A stretch of DNA of 64,000 bases from Panacibacter microcysteis. GTDB taxonomy: Bacteria; Bacteroidota; Bacteroidia; Chitinophagales; Chitinophagaceae. The stretch is taken from NCBI RefSeq assembly GCF_015831355.1, contig NZ_JADWYR010000001.1, positions 2,170,001 to 2,234,000 on the forward strand, in the 5' to 3' direction. The position numbers were made by a program, and so were the translations under genes. Of the stretch, positions 43,454-51,495 are shown one piece after another (the first letter of the stretch is position 1; the number at the start of each line of letters is the position of its first letter). The notes below the pieces were generated by a model. That model was not told where the DNA came from. It did not search any database and worked only from the letters and a program-made list of their open reading frames with translations.

Positions 43454-44845
43454 CTAAAAGTTAAGTTTTGCTAATGTTGGTGTGAATTTAAAACTCAGGT
43501 AAGACCAGAATGGGGTTTTGTAAGCAGACTCGGGTTCAGCAATTTTGGGGTTACGAATTACCGCCATAGAGTTGGTTACAAGCGCCCAGGAAAAACCGCC
43601 TTCCAGTTCAATCATACTATTGAATTTGTAGTTGATCCTGAGATCATTTTCAAAGCCCAGGTAATGATTAAGCGGCGAGTTCTTATAGATGTAATCCTTT
43701 TGAGTATAAAACAGGTGGTTTTCCGCTCTCAGGAACAGTTTGTTTTTCTGGTACCAGATAAAGAGATAAGGGTTAATGAGGCCGGCACTGCTTACATCTA
43801 CAGGAAATCTCGTAAAGAAGTCAAGGTTACCCATAAACCTGTGCGCCACACCATATAGAGGAACAAAATTGTTGTCTTTATCTGCAGGTTGGTTGCCATC
43901 ATGGCCGCTGAGGTATTCCATTCCCAGGCGGAAGGTCCACGCCTTATTGTTATATTTTACCTCCGGCTGAAAATAATATGCATCAAGCTTTTTGCCGGAC
44001 GAGTCTTTTCCATACTGGTAATACCCGCTCAAAGTTGCGTACCAGTTGTATGCAGTATATTCCAAACGGCCGCCACTGGTAAAACGCATAAATGTAGTTG
44101 TGTAATCTGTTGGGTTAGCGCTTTGAAAACCATCTGCGGTATTCAGCGTTAAAAAAGAAAAGTGGCTGCTTAATTTATAGTTCAGGTAGTGTACCAACAG
44201 GGTTTTATAATTATTGAAACCCGTCGGCTTGTAATTGGTGCTCAGGTTGTTTTCGGCAGATTGATTATATGCTGCCAAAAATTCTGTTGTAAAATTCCTG
44301 TTGTTGTTATAAATCAGTCTTACAGCATCGTGCGCATTGGCCGCTGCCCTCCAGTCATTTTCTGCAAAAAGGCGCTGGTTGTCATAAATTACTCTCTGGC
44401 GGCCCAGTCTTACAGAAAACTTATCTGTAATTTTTGGCTCTGCATATAGCTCAAAAAATGTGATCGGGATTGTTGGGTTGGCACCATCCTGCTGGCCCCA
44501 AACCCTGGTTTCCTGCAGAGAGGCCCTGAAGTCAAATCGCTTGGTTTTAAAGTCAAGTACAAGCCTGCCACGCTGGTTGGTAAAGAATGCGGCTGTTGTG
44601 TCTTCTGTAGGTAAAACGCGGTAACCATACCGGTATTCACTGCGCGTTCTGAATTCAAACGATACATTCAGGCTGTTGTTTGTTTTAGCTGGTGTTGTCG
44701 CAGTTTTAAGAGAATCCAGTTTTGCAAATGCCCAACGCAAAGAGTCACTCAGCGTCATTGTTTTGGTTGTGTCCTGGGCATTGGATAAAAAGGGTAAGGC
44801 TAATAATAGGGATAGGACTAATCCTGGTGTCAGTTTCAACTTCAT
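43454..44845 (-). CDS. Alginate-export-family outer-membrane porin
   Basis: 463 residues. Signal peptide (LPFLSNAQD), an N-terminal helical stretch of about 40 residues, then a beta-barrel of about 18 strands with FEFRTRSEYRYGY, SVRLGRQRVIYDNQRL, FRLGMEYLSGHDG and a C-terminal aromatic residue (LAKLNF). AlgE-type barrels are anion-selective. Next to PstS-like proteins and a Pst permease it most likely serves as the outer-membrane channel for the same anion (inference). A -7 element and the Rrf2-type operator lie directly upstream. Confidence 0.85.
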   Translation of the reverse strand: MKLKLTPGLVLSLLLALPFLSNAQDTTKTMTLSDSLRWAFAKLDSLKTATTPAKTNNSLNVSFEFRTRSEYRYGYRVLPTEDTTAAFFTNQRGRLVLDFKTKRFDFRASLQETRVWGQQDGANPTIPITFFELYAEPKITDKFSVRLGRQRVIYDNQRLFAENDWRAAANAHDAVRLIYNNNRNFTTEFLAAYNQSAENNLSTNYKPTGFNNYKTLLVHYLNYKLSSHFSFLTLNTADGFQSANPTDYTTTFMRFTSGGRLEYTAYNWYATLSGYYQYGKDSSGKKLDAYYFQPEVKYNNKAWTFRLGMEYLSGHDGNQPADKDNNFVPLYGVAHRFMGNLDFFTRFPVDVSSAGLINPYLFIWYQKNKLFLRAENHLFYTQKDYIYKNSPLNHYLGFENDLRINYKFNSMIELEGGFSWALVTNSMAVIRNPKIAEPESAYKTPFWSYLSFKFTPTLAKLNF

Positions 44846-44861
44846 ATTGGAAAAATTTTCA

Positions 44862-44869
44862 CAAATATA
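44862..44869 (-). promoter_or_regulatory. -7 promoter element of the porin gene
   Basis: Reads TATATTTG on the minus strand, a perfect TAnnTTTG. It is 16 bases before the start codon and one base from the operator at 44871-44895. Confidence 0.65.
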
Positions 44870-44870
44870 T

Positions 44871-44895
44871 AACTCCTATCGGTATTGTAGGAATT
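44871..44895. promoter_or_regulatory. Inverted-repeat operator, copy 1 (putative Rrf2 site)
   Basis: AACTCCTAT-N7-GTAGGAATT. The arms and spacing are nearly identical to 57738-57762. It lies between the Rrf2 stop (44917) and the porin start (44845), abutting the porin -7 element, so a bound dimer would block polymerase. Confidence 0.75.
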
Positions 44896-44916
44896 GAGGG
44901 CAAAAAAAATCCATCT

Positions 44917-45369
44917 TTATGGATTTTTAATTTTTCCCTCTTCCAGGTTATGCGTACGCATCATTATTTCTGCAAGGGTGGCATTCTTAAGCATATTTAC
45001 TGTTTCGTTTCGTACATCCAGGAAAACCGAGCGTATACCACAGGTAGCTTCGTCCTTGCATTCCTCGCAGCGCTCGTAATACATATGTGTTACACAAGGC
45101 AGTAAGGCGATGGGCCCATCAAAGAGTCGCATTACCTCTGCAATGTTTATTTCTTCCGGCGTTTTGTGCAGGTAATAGCCACCGGTTTTCCCTTTCCGGC
45201 TGCTGAGCAATCCCGCATTCTTTAGGTCCAGCAGAATAGCTTCCAGAAATTTGCGCGGAATATTTTCATGCTCTGCAATCCTGCTTATTTGTATTGGTTC
45301 TGTGCCCTTTTGTTCTTTGGCAAGATATACAAGTGCGTTTATGGCGTATTTTGTTTTTTTTGAGATCAT
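44917..45369 (-). CDS. Rrf2 family transcriptional regulator with four clustered cysteines
   Basis: 150 residues. N-terminal winged helix (MISKKTKYAINALVYLAKEQ ... IPRKFLEAILLDLKNAGLL, wing RKGKTGGYYL). Cysteines at 92, 101, 104 and 110 form C-x8-C-x2-C-x5-C in the position where IscR and NsrR bind a [2Fe-2S] or [4Fe-4S] cluster. That points to redox, nitric oxide, iron or sulfur sensing. It stands directly upstream of, and in the same direction as, the porin/PstS-like block, with an inverted-repeat operator between. Confidence 0.92.
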   Translation of the reverse strand: MISKKTKYAINALVYLAKEQKGTEPIQISRIAEHENIPRKFLEAILLDLKNAGLLSSRKGKTGGYYLHKTPEEINIAEVMRLFDGPIALLPCVTHMYYERCEECKDEATCGIRSVFLDVRNETVNMLKNATLAEIMMRTHNLEEGKIKNP

Positions 45370-45414
45370 AGTTTTTAAATGCCGGTATTTTCCGGGTTTA
45401 AAAAAAAGAAATAT

Positions 45415-45469
45415 GATGTACCGGGCTGTATTACTACTATTAAGCTTTTGTTGCGTCGCACACTTGTAC
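45415..45469 (-). repeat. Family A repeat copy 18 (GCGACGC form)
   Basis: ATGTACCGGGCTGTATTACT, then ACTATTAAGCTTTT and core GTTGCGTCGCACACTTGTAC at 45450-45469. Close to consensus. It fills the short gap between the GH13 stop and the Rrf2 start. Confidence 0.95.
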
Positions 45470-45494
45470 GTTCTGCAGGTGCCTCGGCAAGAGA

Positions 45495-46877
45495 TCAGTA
45501 GCTGTAAACAAGATAATCCCAGGGTTTCAGACTAAACACCTGGCCGTTCTTCAACTGTTCAGGTTTGTCTAAAAATACATTCTTTACTTCACCTTTTGCA
45601 GCAATATTTTTCAGCACTGCCTGCTGAGGCTGGTTTGTTAGATTTACAACTACCAGTACACCCGCATTGCCATTGCTTCTTTCAAATGCATACACCGCTT
45701 TATCATTGTCTGTCGCTATTTTTCTAAAGGCCGCGTTGGCGGCAAGTGCAGGATTTTCTTTTCGCAGCGTAAGCAAGGTCTTATAAAAACCGGCCCTCGC
45801 ATAGTTCTCAAACCTGATAGTGTCTTTGTAAAAAAAGCTGATGCTGTCCAGGTAAGGCTCTTCCTGCCCGCTATAAATAAGCGGTACAGATCTTTGTAAT
45901 GTTTGTGTAAGTACCGCAAATGGTGCGTGGGCAGCACCGGGCATTGTGCCATAGTCTGCCTTGTTCCAGCTGTTCTCATCATGGTTGCTCGTAAAATACA
46001 TCAGCAATGCATTTGTTGGAAAGCTGCTGTCTGTTTGTGCAATTACACTATCTATTGCGAAAGCTGGTCTTTCTCCTTTCGCAATCAGCTTCATCATATT
46101 AAATTCGTTCCATGTGTAGGTTGCATCAAAACCATCACGGGGCAACGATGCTTTATTACCTTCTGCCAGCATAAAGATGTTCTTCATTTTCTTTAGCTCC
46201 GGTATGCATTTTTGCCAGTAATCATCTGCTACTTCGCCCGCCACATCGCAGCGAAATCCATCTATATCAGTTTCTTTTATCCAGAACTTCATACTGTTGA
46301 TCATACTGTCAACCAATACCGGGTTGGCGTAATTGAGCCTTCTTGTATCTGTCCAGTCGTACAAAGAAATAGCCTTGCCTGTTATACTGTCTCTCACATA
46401 AAAGTCAGGATGTTGCTCCAGCCAGTAATGGTCTGCGCCGGTATGGCTTGGCACCCAGTCAATGATCACTTTAAACCCCATGTTGTGGCATTGCTTTACC
46501 AGTGCTTTCCAGTCGGCCATTGTACCAAACTCGGGGTTAATCTGTGTGTAGTTGGCCACGGCGTAATAACTGCCCAGCGCACCTTTACGGTCCACTTTAC
46601 TAATAGGGTTTATGGGCATAAACCACAACGTTTGTACACCCATGGCCTGCAGCCGTTCAAGATTTGCAGCAAATGCGTTGAAAGTACCTTCCCGTGTATA
46701 TTGGCGCACATTTACTTCGTAAATATTTCCCTGCAATATCCATGCAGGGTGGCCATCGGTGATGGCCGTATCAATATTACCCGTTGCGGTGCCGGCTTGT
46801 TCTGTGGTATTGCTTTTACAGGAAAAGAGGCTGATGGCAAGCAATAACAAAGCAATATAACTGCTGTATTTATACAT
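45495..46877 (-). CDS. Alpha-amylase family (GH13) lipoprotein
   Basis: 460 residues. Lipobox in LLLLAISLFSCKS, so lipid-anchored. GH13 conserved regions in order: VIIDWVPSHTG, DGFRCDVAGEV (nucleophile Asp), MLAEGN (acid/base Glu) and FTSNHDENSW (transition-state His-Asp). A C-terminal beta domain ends DYLVYSY. It cleaves alpha-1,4 glucans in the periplasm or at the surface. No susCD pair is adjacent. Flanked by family A repeats on both sides (45415-45469 and 47022-47076). Confidence 0.92.
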   Translation of the reverse strand: MYKYSSYIALLLLAISLFSCKSNTTEQAGTATGNIDTAITDGHPAWILQGNIYEVNVRQYTREGTFNAFAANLERLQAMGVQTLWFMPINPISKVDRKGALGSYYAVANYTQINPEFGTMADWKALVKQCHNMGFKVIIDWVPSHTGADHYWLEQHPDFYVRDSITGKAISLYDWTDTRRLNYANPVLVDSMINSMKFWIKETDIDGFRCDVAGEVADDYWQKCIPELKKMKNIFMLAEGNKASLPRDGFDATYTWNEFNMMKLIAKGERPAFAIDSVIAQTDSSFPTNALLMYFTSNHDENSWNKADYGTMPGAAHAPFAVLTQTLQRSVPLIYSGQEEPYLDSISFFYKDTIRFENYARAGFYKTLLTLRKENPALAANAAFRKIATDNDKAVYAFERSNGNAGVLVVVNLTNQPQQAVLKNIAAKGEVKNVFLDKPEQLKNGQVFSLKPWDYLVYSY

Positions 46878-47021
46878 GGAAAACTTTCATTCGTTCTACT
46901 AAAGCGCTGCAAATTTAGCAATAATACGCGCAACGGCAAGTTGCCAAATATAGCAGCAAATGTTAAAGCATTACCCGGAGCATGGTATTGCCTCCGCATC
47001 GCTGTTGCCATTTGCATGGAA

Positions 47022-47076
47022 GTACAGGAGTGCGACGCAACAGGCGATGCCATGAAAAACGACAGCCGGGTTCATA
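47022..47076 (+). repeat. Family A repeat copy 19 (GCGACGC form)
   Basis: GTACAGGAGTGCGACGCAAC at 47022-47041, then AGGCGATGCCATGAAAAACG and CAGCCGGGTTCAT. In the divergent gap upstream of the thioesterase. Confidence 0.92.
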
Positions 47077-47108
47077 AAAGAACTCACCCGCTTACTGTAC
47101 GGCGCCTA

Positions 47109-47116
47109 TATCTTTG
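47109..47116 (+). promoter_or_regulatory. -7 promoter element of the thioesterase gene
   Basis: TATCTTTG, a perfect TAnnTTTG, 16 bases before ATG 47133 and just beyond family A copy 19. No good -33 TTTG is visible. Confidence 0.5.
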
Positions 47117-47132
47117 TGCAAAATGTAATGGC

Positions 47133-47648
47133 ATGGATGGCAAAAAAGCTGTTGAAAGTTTTACGATCATGAATGAACTGGTGCTCCCCAACGATACAAA
47201 TACGTTTGGTAACCTCATGGGCGGGCGGCTGATGTACTGGATGGATATTGCCGCCGGTATTGCGGCAGGCAAACACTGTAATGCACCCAACATGACTGCC
47301 AGCGTAGACAACCTTAGTTTTAAAACACCCATTAAACTGGGCAACGTGGTGCATATTGAAGCCAAGGTTACCAGGGCATTCAATACATCTATGGAAGTGC
47401 ACCTGAAAGTGTGGGGAGAAGACAACCTGCATCAATACAAGTACGAAAGCAATGAAGCATATTTTACATTCGTGGCACTCGACCCCAACGGTAAACCCCG
47501 CACGGTGCCGCAATTGATTCCCGAAACAGACGAAGAAGTAAAATTATACGACGGCGCTTTGCGCAGGCGCCAGTTGCGTTTGATTCTTGCCGGCAAAATG
47601 AAACCAGACGATGCCAGTGAGTTAAAAGCCTTGTTTATGACAAAGTAA
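47133..47648 (+). CDS. Acyl-CoA thioesterase (hotdog fold, YciA/BACH type)
   Basis: 171 residues from ATG 47133, chosen because a TAnnTTTG element lies just upstream and the longer frame reads through a family A repeat. Motifs: NELVLPNDTNTFGNLMGGRLMYWMDIAAGIAA (hotdog helix with the Asn and Asp region), then SVDNLSFKTPIKLGNVVHIEAKV. It hydrolyses acyl-CoA thioesters. C-terminal 40 residues are charged and helical. Monocistronic. Confidence 0.9.
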   Translation: MDGKKAVESFTIMNELVLPNDTNTFGNLMGGRLMYWMDIAAGIAAGKHCNAPNMTASVDNLSFKTPIKLGNVVHIEAKVTRAFNTSMEVHLKVWGEDNLHQYKYESNEAYFTFVALDPNGKPRTVPQLIPETDEEVKLYDGALRRRQLRLILAGKMKPDDASELKALFMTK

Positions 47649-47652
47649 TCTT

Positions 47653-47707
47653 GTATGGGCCGGCTGTCGTTTTTTATGGCATCGGCAGTTGTGTCACTCA
47701 CTTGTAC
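47653..47707 (-). repeat. Family A repeat copy 20 (GTGTCAC form)
   Basis: GTATGGGCCGGCTGTCG, ATGGCATCGGCA, then core GTTGTGTCACTCACTTGTAC at 47688-47707 and the flank GTTCCGTTTTTATGGCGGC. It follows the thioesterase stop after four bases. Confidence 0.92.
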
Positions 47708-47825
47708 GTTCCGTTTTTATGGCGGCAACAGCGATGTGTTTATTCAGCCACCGTATGCAATCATACATTTGGAGCAAACACTTATCTTGCGAAACTATAT
47801 ACTTAACCACTTTATTTGAGTAAGC

Positions 47826-49115
47826 ATGAAACACTTGCCGCTTAATGCCAAAATATTTACAGAGAACCGTAAAAGGTTTACCAAAGAAATGAAAGCCAAC
47901 AGCATTGCTATATTTAACAGCAATGATGAAGTGCCTTCTAACGGCGACGCACTATACCGTTTTCAGCAAAACAGCGATTTGTACTGGCTTTGCGGTATAG
48001 AACAGGAAGACACTATGGTGGTATTGTTTCCTGATAACCCGGATGCAAAATACCGGGAAGTACTCGTATTGGTAAGGCCAAATGAGCTGAAGGAAAAATG
48101 GGATGGCAAGCGGCTTCGTGCAAATGAAGCTACCGGACTTACCGGTATACAAACCATCGTCTGGCTCGACAGCCTTGATGCATTATTGCAGCAATGGATA
48201 CACCTTTCAGACAATATTTATTTAAACACCAACGAAAACGACCGCAAAGGCAGCCTTCTTGAAACAAGGGATTACCGCTACGCAAAAGAAATAATGCAGC
48301 GTTACCCGCTGCATAAGTTTGAGCGCAGCGCAAAGATTATGCGTAACCTGCGCGCTGTAAAGTCTGCACTGGAAGTAGAAGTGCTGCAAACAGCTATTGA
48401 CATTACTGAAAAAGCTTTCAGACGGTTATTGAAGTTTATACAACCCGGTGTTTTTGAACATGAGATAGAAGCAGAACTTGTGCATGAATTTTTGCGCAAC
48501 CGTGCCCGCGGCGAAGCATATGGAAGTATCATTGCCAGCGGAGACAGGGCAAGAACATTGCACTACATCTTCAACAACGAAGAATGTAAAGACGGCGAAC
48601 TTATTCTCATGGACTTTGGTGCCAACTACGGTGGTTATGCAGCAGATCTTACGAGAACGGTTCCGGTAAACGGTAAGTTTACCAAACGGCAGAAAGAGGT
48701 TTACAATGCCTGTCTGCACCTGCACAATTATGCCAGGAGTTTATTAAAACCAGGCATCACCATTTTAAATTACCACGATAAAGTGGGTGATGAAGCCACC
48801 AAAACATTTATAAAAATTGGCCTGCTTACCAAAGAAGATGTAAAGAATGAAGACAGTAATAACAGGGCATACAGGAAGTACCTGTATCATGGTATTTCTC
48901 ATCATCTTGGAATAGACGTACACGATCTCGGTACCAAAACAGAACCACTAAAACCAGGGATGTTGTTAACAGTTGAACCTGGTATCTACATCGAAGAAGA
49001 GCAGATGGGTGTGCGCATAGAAAACAACGTGTGGATAACAAGAAATGGCAACAAAGACCTGATGAAGAACATCCCGATAGAGGCAGAGGAAATTGAGCAA
49101 CTGATGAAAAAATAA
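47826..49115 (+). CDS. pepP: Xaa-Pro aminopeptidase (M24B)
   Basis: 429 residues. An aminopeptidase P N-terminal domain (about 1-150) is followed by the pita-bread catalytic domain. Metal ligands are visible in LMDFGANYGGYAADLTRTVPV (two Asp), HGISHHLGIDVHD (His), TVEPGIYI (Glu) and GVRIENNVWI (Glu). It removes N-terminal residues preceding proline, in the cytosol, with manganese or similar metals. It is followed by pssA after 77 bases that contain a hairpin. Confidence 0.93.
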   Translation: MKHLPLNAKIFTENRKRFTKEMKANSIAIFNSNDEVPSNGDALYRFQQNSDLYWLCGIEQEDTMVVLFPDNPDAKYREVLVLVRPNELKEKWDGKRLRANEATGLTGIQTIVWLDSLDALLQQWIHLSDNIYLNTNENDRKGSLLETRDYRYAKEIMQRYPLHKFERSAKIMRNLRAVKSALEVEVLQTAIDITEKAFRRLLKFIQPGVFEHEIEAELVHEFLRNRARGEAYGSIIASGDRARTLHYIFNNEECKDGELILMDFGANYGGYAADLTRTVPVNGKFTKRQKEVYNACLHLHNYARSLLKPGITILNYHDKVGDEATKTFIKIGLLTKEDVKNEDSNNRAYRKYLYHGISHHLGIDVHDLGTKTEPLKPGMLLTVEPGIYIEEEQMGVRIENNVWITRNGNKDLMKNIPIEAEEIEQLMKK

Positions 49116-49136
49116 TTAGCTAATGAGTTGATTTGA

Positions 49137-49165
49137 AAATTTGAAAATGGCCGGTTTTCAAATTT
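49137..49165. repeat. Inverted repeat upstream of pssA
   Basis: Eleven-bp perfect arms AAATTTGAAAA / TTTTCAAATTT around TGGCCGG. No T-run follows, so it is more likely an operator or mRNA leader hairpin than a terminator. It ends 28 bases before the pssA start. Confidence 0.55.
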
Positions 49166-49192
49166 CCAGGTTCTCCAATTTTCAGATTTATA

Positions 49193-49957
49193 ATGAAACA
49201 AATCCCCAACATTTTTACACTGCTCAACCTTGTCTTTGGTTGTATGGCAATTGTATGTATTCTGCAATACGGGCTTTCCTATACCGTAAATGACAACGCA
49301 GAAGCGTTTGTTATAATGCCGGAAAAAATTTATATGGCTTCCATTTTTATAGGTTGTGCAGCCGTTATAGATTTTCTAGATGGCTTTGTAGCGCGGTTGT
49401 TAAAGGCATCTTCAGAAATAGGAAAGCAACTGGACTCTCTTGCAGATGTGGTAAGTTTTGGTGTTGCCCCGGGTTTGATCGTTTACCAGTTTCTCCGCTT
49501 AAGCTTTGCCCAGCAGGAAGGTGGTTTGGACGTTAGTACAGCATGGTTGCTGCCGGCCTTTGTTATACCATGCGCCGGTGCCTACAGGCTTGCAAGATTT
49601 AATATTGATACTACACAATCGCACGGGTTTAAAGGTGTGCCTATTCCTGCAGCGGGGTTACTGGTGGCTTCTTTCCCGTTAATATACTGGTTTAGTAATA
49701 CAGATCTTATTATTAAGCTTTTTACCAATCAATGGTTTTGGTATGTTGTCATATTGGTGGTTAGTTACCTGATGGTTTCCAAACTGCCTATGCTGGCATT
49801 AAAGTTTAGTGGTGTATCCATAAAAAAGCTGATGCCGTTTATCAGTATTGCGGCAATAGCAGCTATTACCGCAATAACATTCGGTTGGATTGCTGTACCT
49901 GTTTCCTTTGTTGCGTATGTTATTTTATCTTTGCTCGTAAAACAAAAAGAATCATGA
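49193..49957 (+). CDS. pssA: CDP-diacylglycerol-serine O-phosphatidyltransferase
   Basis: 254 residues, seven or eight membrane helices. The CDP-alcohol phosphotransferase motif D-x2-DG-x2-AR-x8-G-x3-D-x3-D is complete in DFLDGFVARLLKASSEIG and KQLDSLAD. It makes phosphatidylserine, the precursor of phosphatidylethanolamine. Its stop codon overlaps the purS start (ATGA), an unusual pairing of phospholipid and purine genes. Confidence 0.93.
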   Translation: MKQIPNIFTLLNLVFGCMAIVCILQYGLSYTVNDNAEAFVIMPEKIYMASIFIGCAAVIDFLDGFVARLLKASSEIGKQLDSLADVVSFGVAPGLIVYQFLRLSFAQQEGGLDVSTAWLLPAFVIPCAGAYRLARFNIDTTQSHGFKGVPIPAAGLLVASFPLIYWFSNTDLIIKLFTNQWFWYVVILVVSYLMVSKLPMLALKFSGVSIKKLMPFISIAAIAAITAITFGWIAVPVSFVAYVILSLLVKQKES

Positions 49958-50202
49958 CTTATAATGTTCAGATTAAAGTAATGCCGTTAAAAGACTTATT
50001 GGATCCCCAGGGTAAAGCTGTAATGGGCGGGCTGAAGAACTTAGGCATTACTGCAATTGATGATGTACGTATAGGTAAACATATCACCCTGCAAATAGAG
50101 GCAGCATCGGAAGATGCAGCAAAAGCACTGGCAGATGAGGCAAGTAAAAAACTGCTGGCTAATCCTGTAATGGAGTTCTACGAAATAGAAATGATCAATT
50201 GA
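49954..50202 (+). CDS. purS: Phosphoribosylformylglycinamidine synthase subunit PurS
   Basis: 82 residues. Ferredoxin-like small subunit with VMPLKDLLDPQGKAV and GITAIDDVRIGKHITLQIE, both typical of PurS. It bridges PurL and PurQ in the fourth step of purine synthesis. The ATG overlaps the pssA stop by four bases; a longer frame exists but lies inside pssA. purL and purQ are not in the window. Confidence 0.92.
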   Translation: MTYNVQIKVMPLKDLLDPQGKAVMGGLKNLGITAIDDVRIGKHITLQIEAASEDAAKALADEASKKLLANPVMEFYEIEMIN

Positions 50203-50276
50203 TCAGATTAGAGATTAAGCTAATTTGAAAATTCCTGCATTCATTTTAAAATTTCCAAACTGCGTAATTTTCGTTG

Positions 50277-50966
50277 ATGCTTTACCTCGTTCCCACTCCG
50301 CTCGGTAATTTAAAAGATATCACGCTCCGTGCACTGGAGGTGCTGCAGCAGGTTGATGTAATTCTTTGCGAAGACACCCGCACATCATCAAAACTGTTGC
50401 AGCATTATAATATACAGAAGCCGCTATCTCCTTACCACCAACACAACGAACATAAAATTTTTGAACATGTAGCCGATCAGCTGGCCGTGGGTAAAACAAT
50501 GGCCCTGGTTACCGATGCCGGCACACCCGGCATTTCTGATCCCGCATTTTTACTGGTAAGAGAATGTAATAAGCGGAATATTAAGGTAGAATGCCTGCCC
50601 GGTCCTGCGGCTTTTGTTCCGGCACTTGTGAATAGTGGTTTGCCAATCAACCGTTTCATATTTGAAGGATTTTTGCCTTTGAAAAAGGGCCGCCATACGT
50701 TGTTTACGCAACTTGCCACCGAAGAACGTACCATGGTATTTTACGAAAGCCCGGTACGACTGCTTAAAACACTCAAAGACCTGGTAGCATACTTTGGTGC
50801 AGACCGGCCATGCTGTATAAGCCGGGAGCTAACAAAAATGTTCGAAGAAAATTACCGTGGTACTTTGCAGCAGGCTTATGATCATTTTTCTTCGAAAGCC
50901 ATTAAAGGGGAGATTGTGATGGTAGTGCAGGGAAAAGAAAAGTTTGTTCACTCTTCTGTTGAGTAG
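50277..50966 (+). CDS. rsmI: 16S rRNA (cytidine(1402)-2'-O)-methyltransferase
   Basis: 229 residues from ATG 50277. Starts MLYLVPTPLGNLKDITLRAL, then DVILCEDTRTSSKLL, YHQHNE and VTDAGTPGISDPAFLL, all diagnostic of RsmI (tetrapyrrole-methylase fold). It methylates the 2'-O of C1402 in 16S rRNA. Monocistronic. The gap that follows carries family B and A repeats. Confidence 0.94.
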   Translation: MLYLVPTPLGNLKDITLRALEVLQQVDVILCEDTRTSSKLLQHYNIQKPLSPYHQHNEHKIFEHVADQLAVGKTMALVTDAGTPGISDPAFLLVRECNKRNIKVECLPGPAAFVPALVNSGLPINRFIFEGFLPLKKGRHTLFTQLATEERTMVFYESPVRLLKTLKDLVAYFGADRPCCISRELTKMFEENYRGTLQQAYDHFSSKAIKGEIVMVVQGKEKFVHSSVE

Positions 50967-50989
50967 CTGCTTATATATTACGAGCCAAT

Positions 50990-51314
50990 ACCGCTGTTTA
51001 TTCTCCGGGAAATAAAGTTCAGCTTTGTTGCCGCCAGGCGCTTATTTCTACGAAGTTGTTTACTGTACCATTTTCTTGAAAAAAAGTATTAAAGTTCAGG
51101 CACAGTGATCTTACGACACATCTGTGCACACGCCCTGATGAGGCTTTTATGCTATTGTGGCTTCAGCAATGGTAGTTGCGTCAACACGATGCTTAACAGC
51201 AGGTTTGTTATTTGAACAGCATTCTACTCACGTCTTTCGTTTCACCTCTCACGTTTCACGTCTCACGATTCACGTCTCACCTCTCACGATTGACCATTCA
51301 CCATTCACCATCAC
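50990..51314 (+). repeat. Right half of a composite A-B-A module, with family B copy
   Basis: 50990-51040 matches 18030-18085 (GTTTATT ... AAAGTTCAGCTTTGTTGC). A family B core follows at 51155-51210 (ATTGTGGCTTCAGCAATGGT, GTTGCGTCAACACGATGC). Then come TTTCACGTCTCACGATTCAC-type simple repeats to about 51314, and a C-rich run. This accounts for most of the 529-bp gap; the left A arm is missing. Confidence 0.75.
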
Positions 51315-51375
51315 CCCCCCCTCCCGCACAACCGTTGCGCGGCCCGTGCCCGGCGCAGCTGAGTAAAGCTTTGCT

Positions 51376-51430
51376 GCACAAGAGTGCGACGCAACAGGTG
51401 CCAAATGCCTGTTCTGCAGCCGGGTACATA
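51376..51430 (+). repeat. Family A repeat copy 21 (GCGACGC form)
   Basis: GCACAAGAGTGCGACGCAAC at 51376-51395, ending GCAGCCGGGTACAT. It is the right end of the composite module and lies upstream of the deoxyhypusine-synthase-like gene. Confidence 0.95.
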
Positions 51431-51469
51431 AAAACACCAAATACATATTTAAACACCCCACGCGTTTAC

Positions 51470-51477
51470 TACATTTG
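51470..51477 (+). promoter_or_regulatory. -7 promoter element of the deoxyhypusine-synthase-like gene
   Basis: TACATTTG, a perfect TAnnTTTG, 18 bases before ATG 51496. Confidence 0.55.
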
Positions 51478-51495
51478 CAGCCTAAATTTTTGAAT

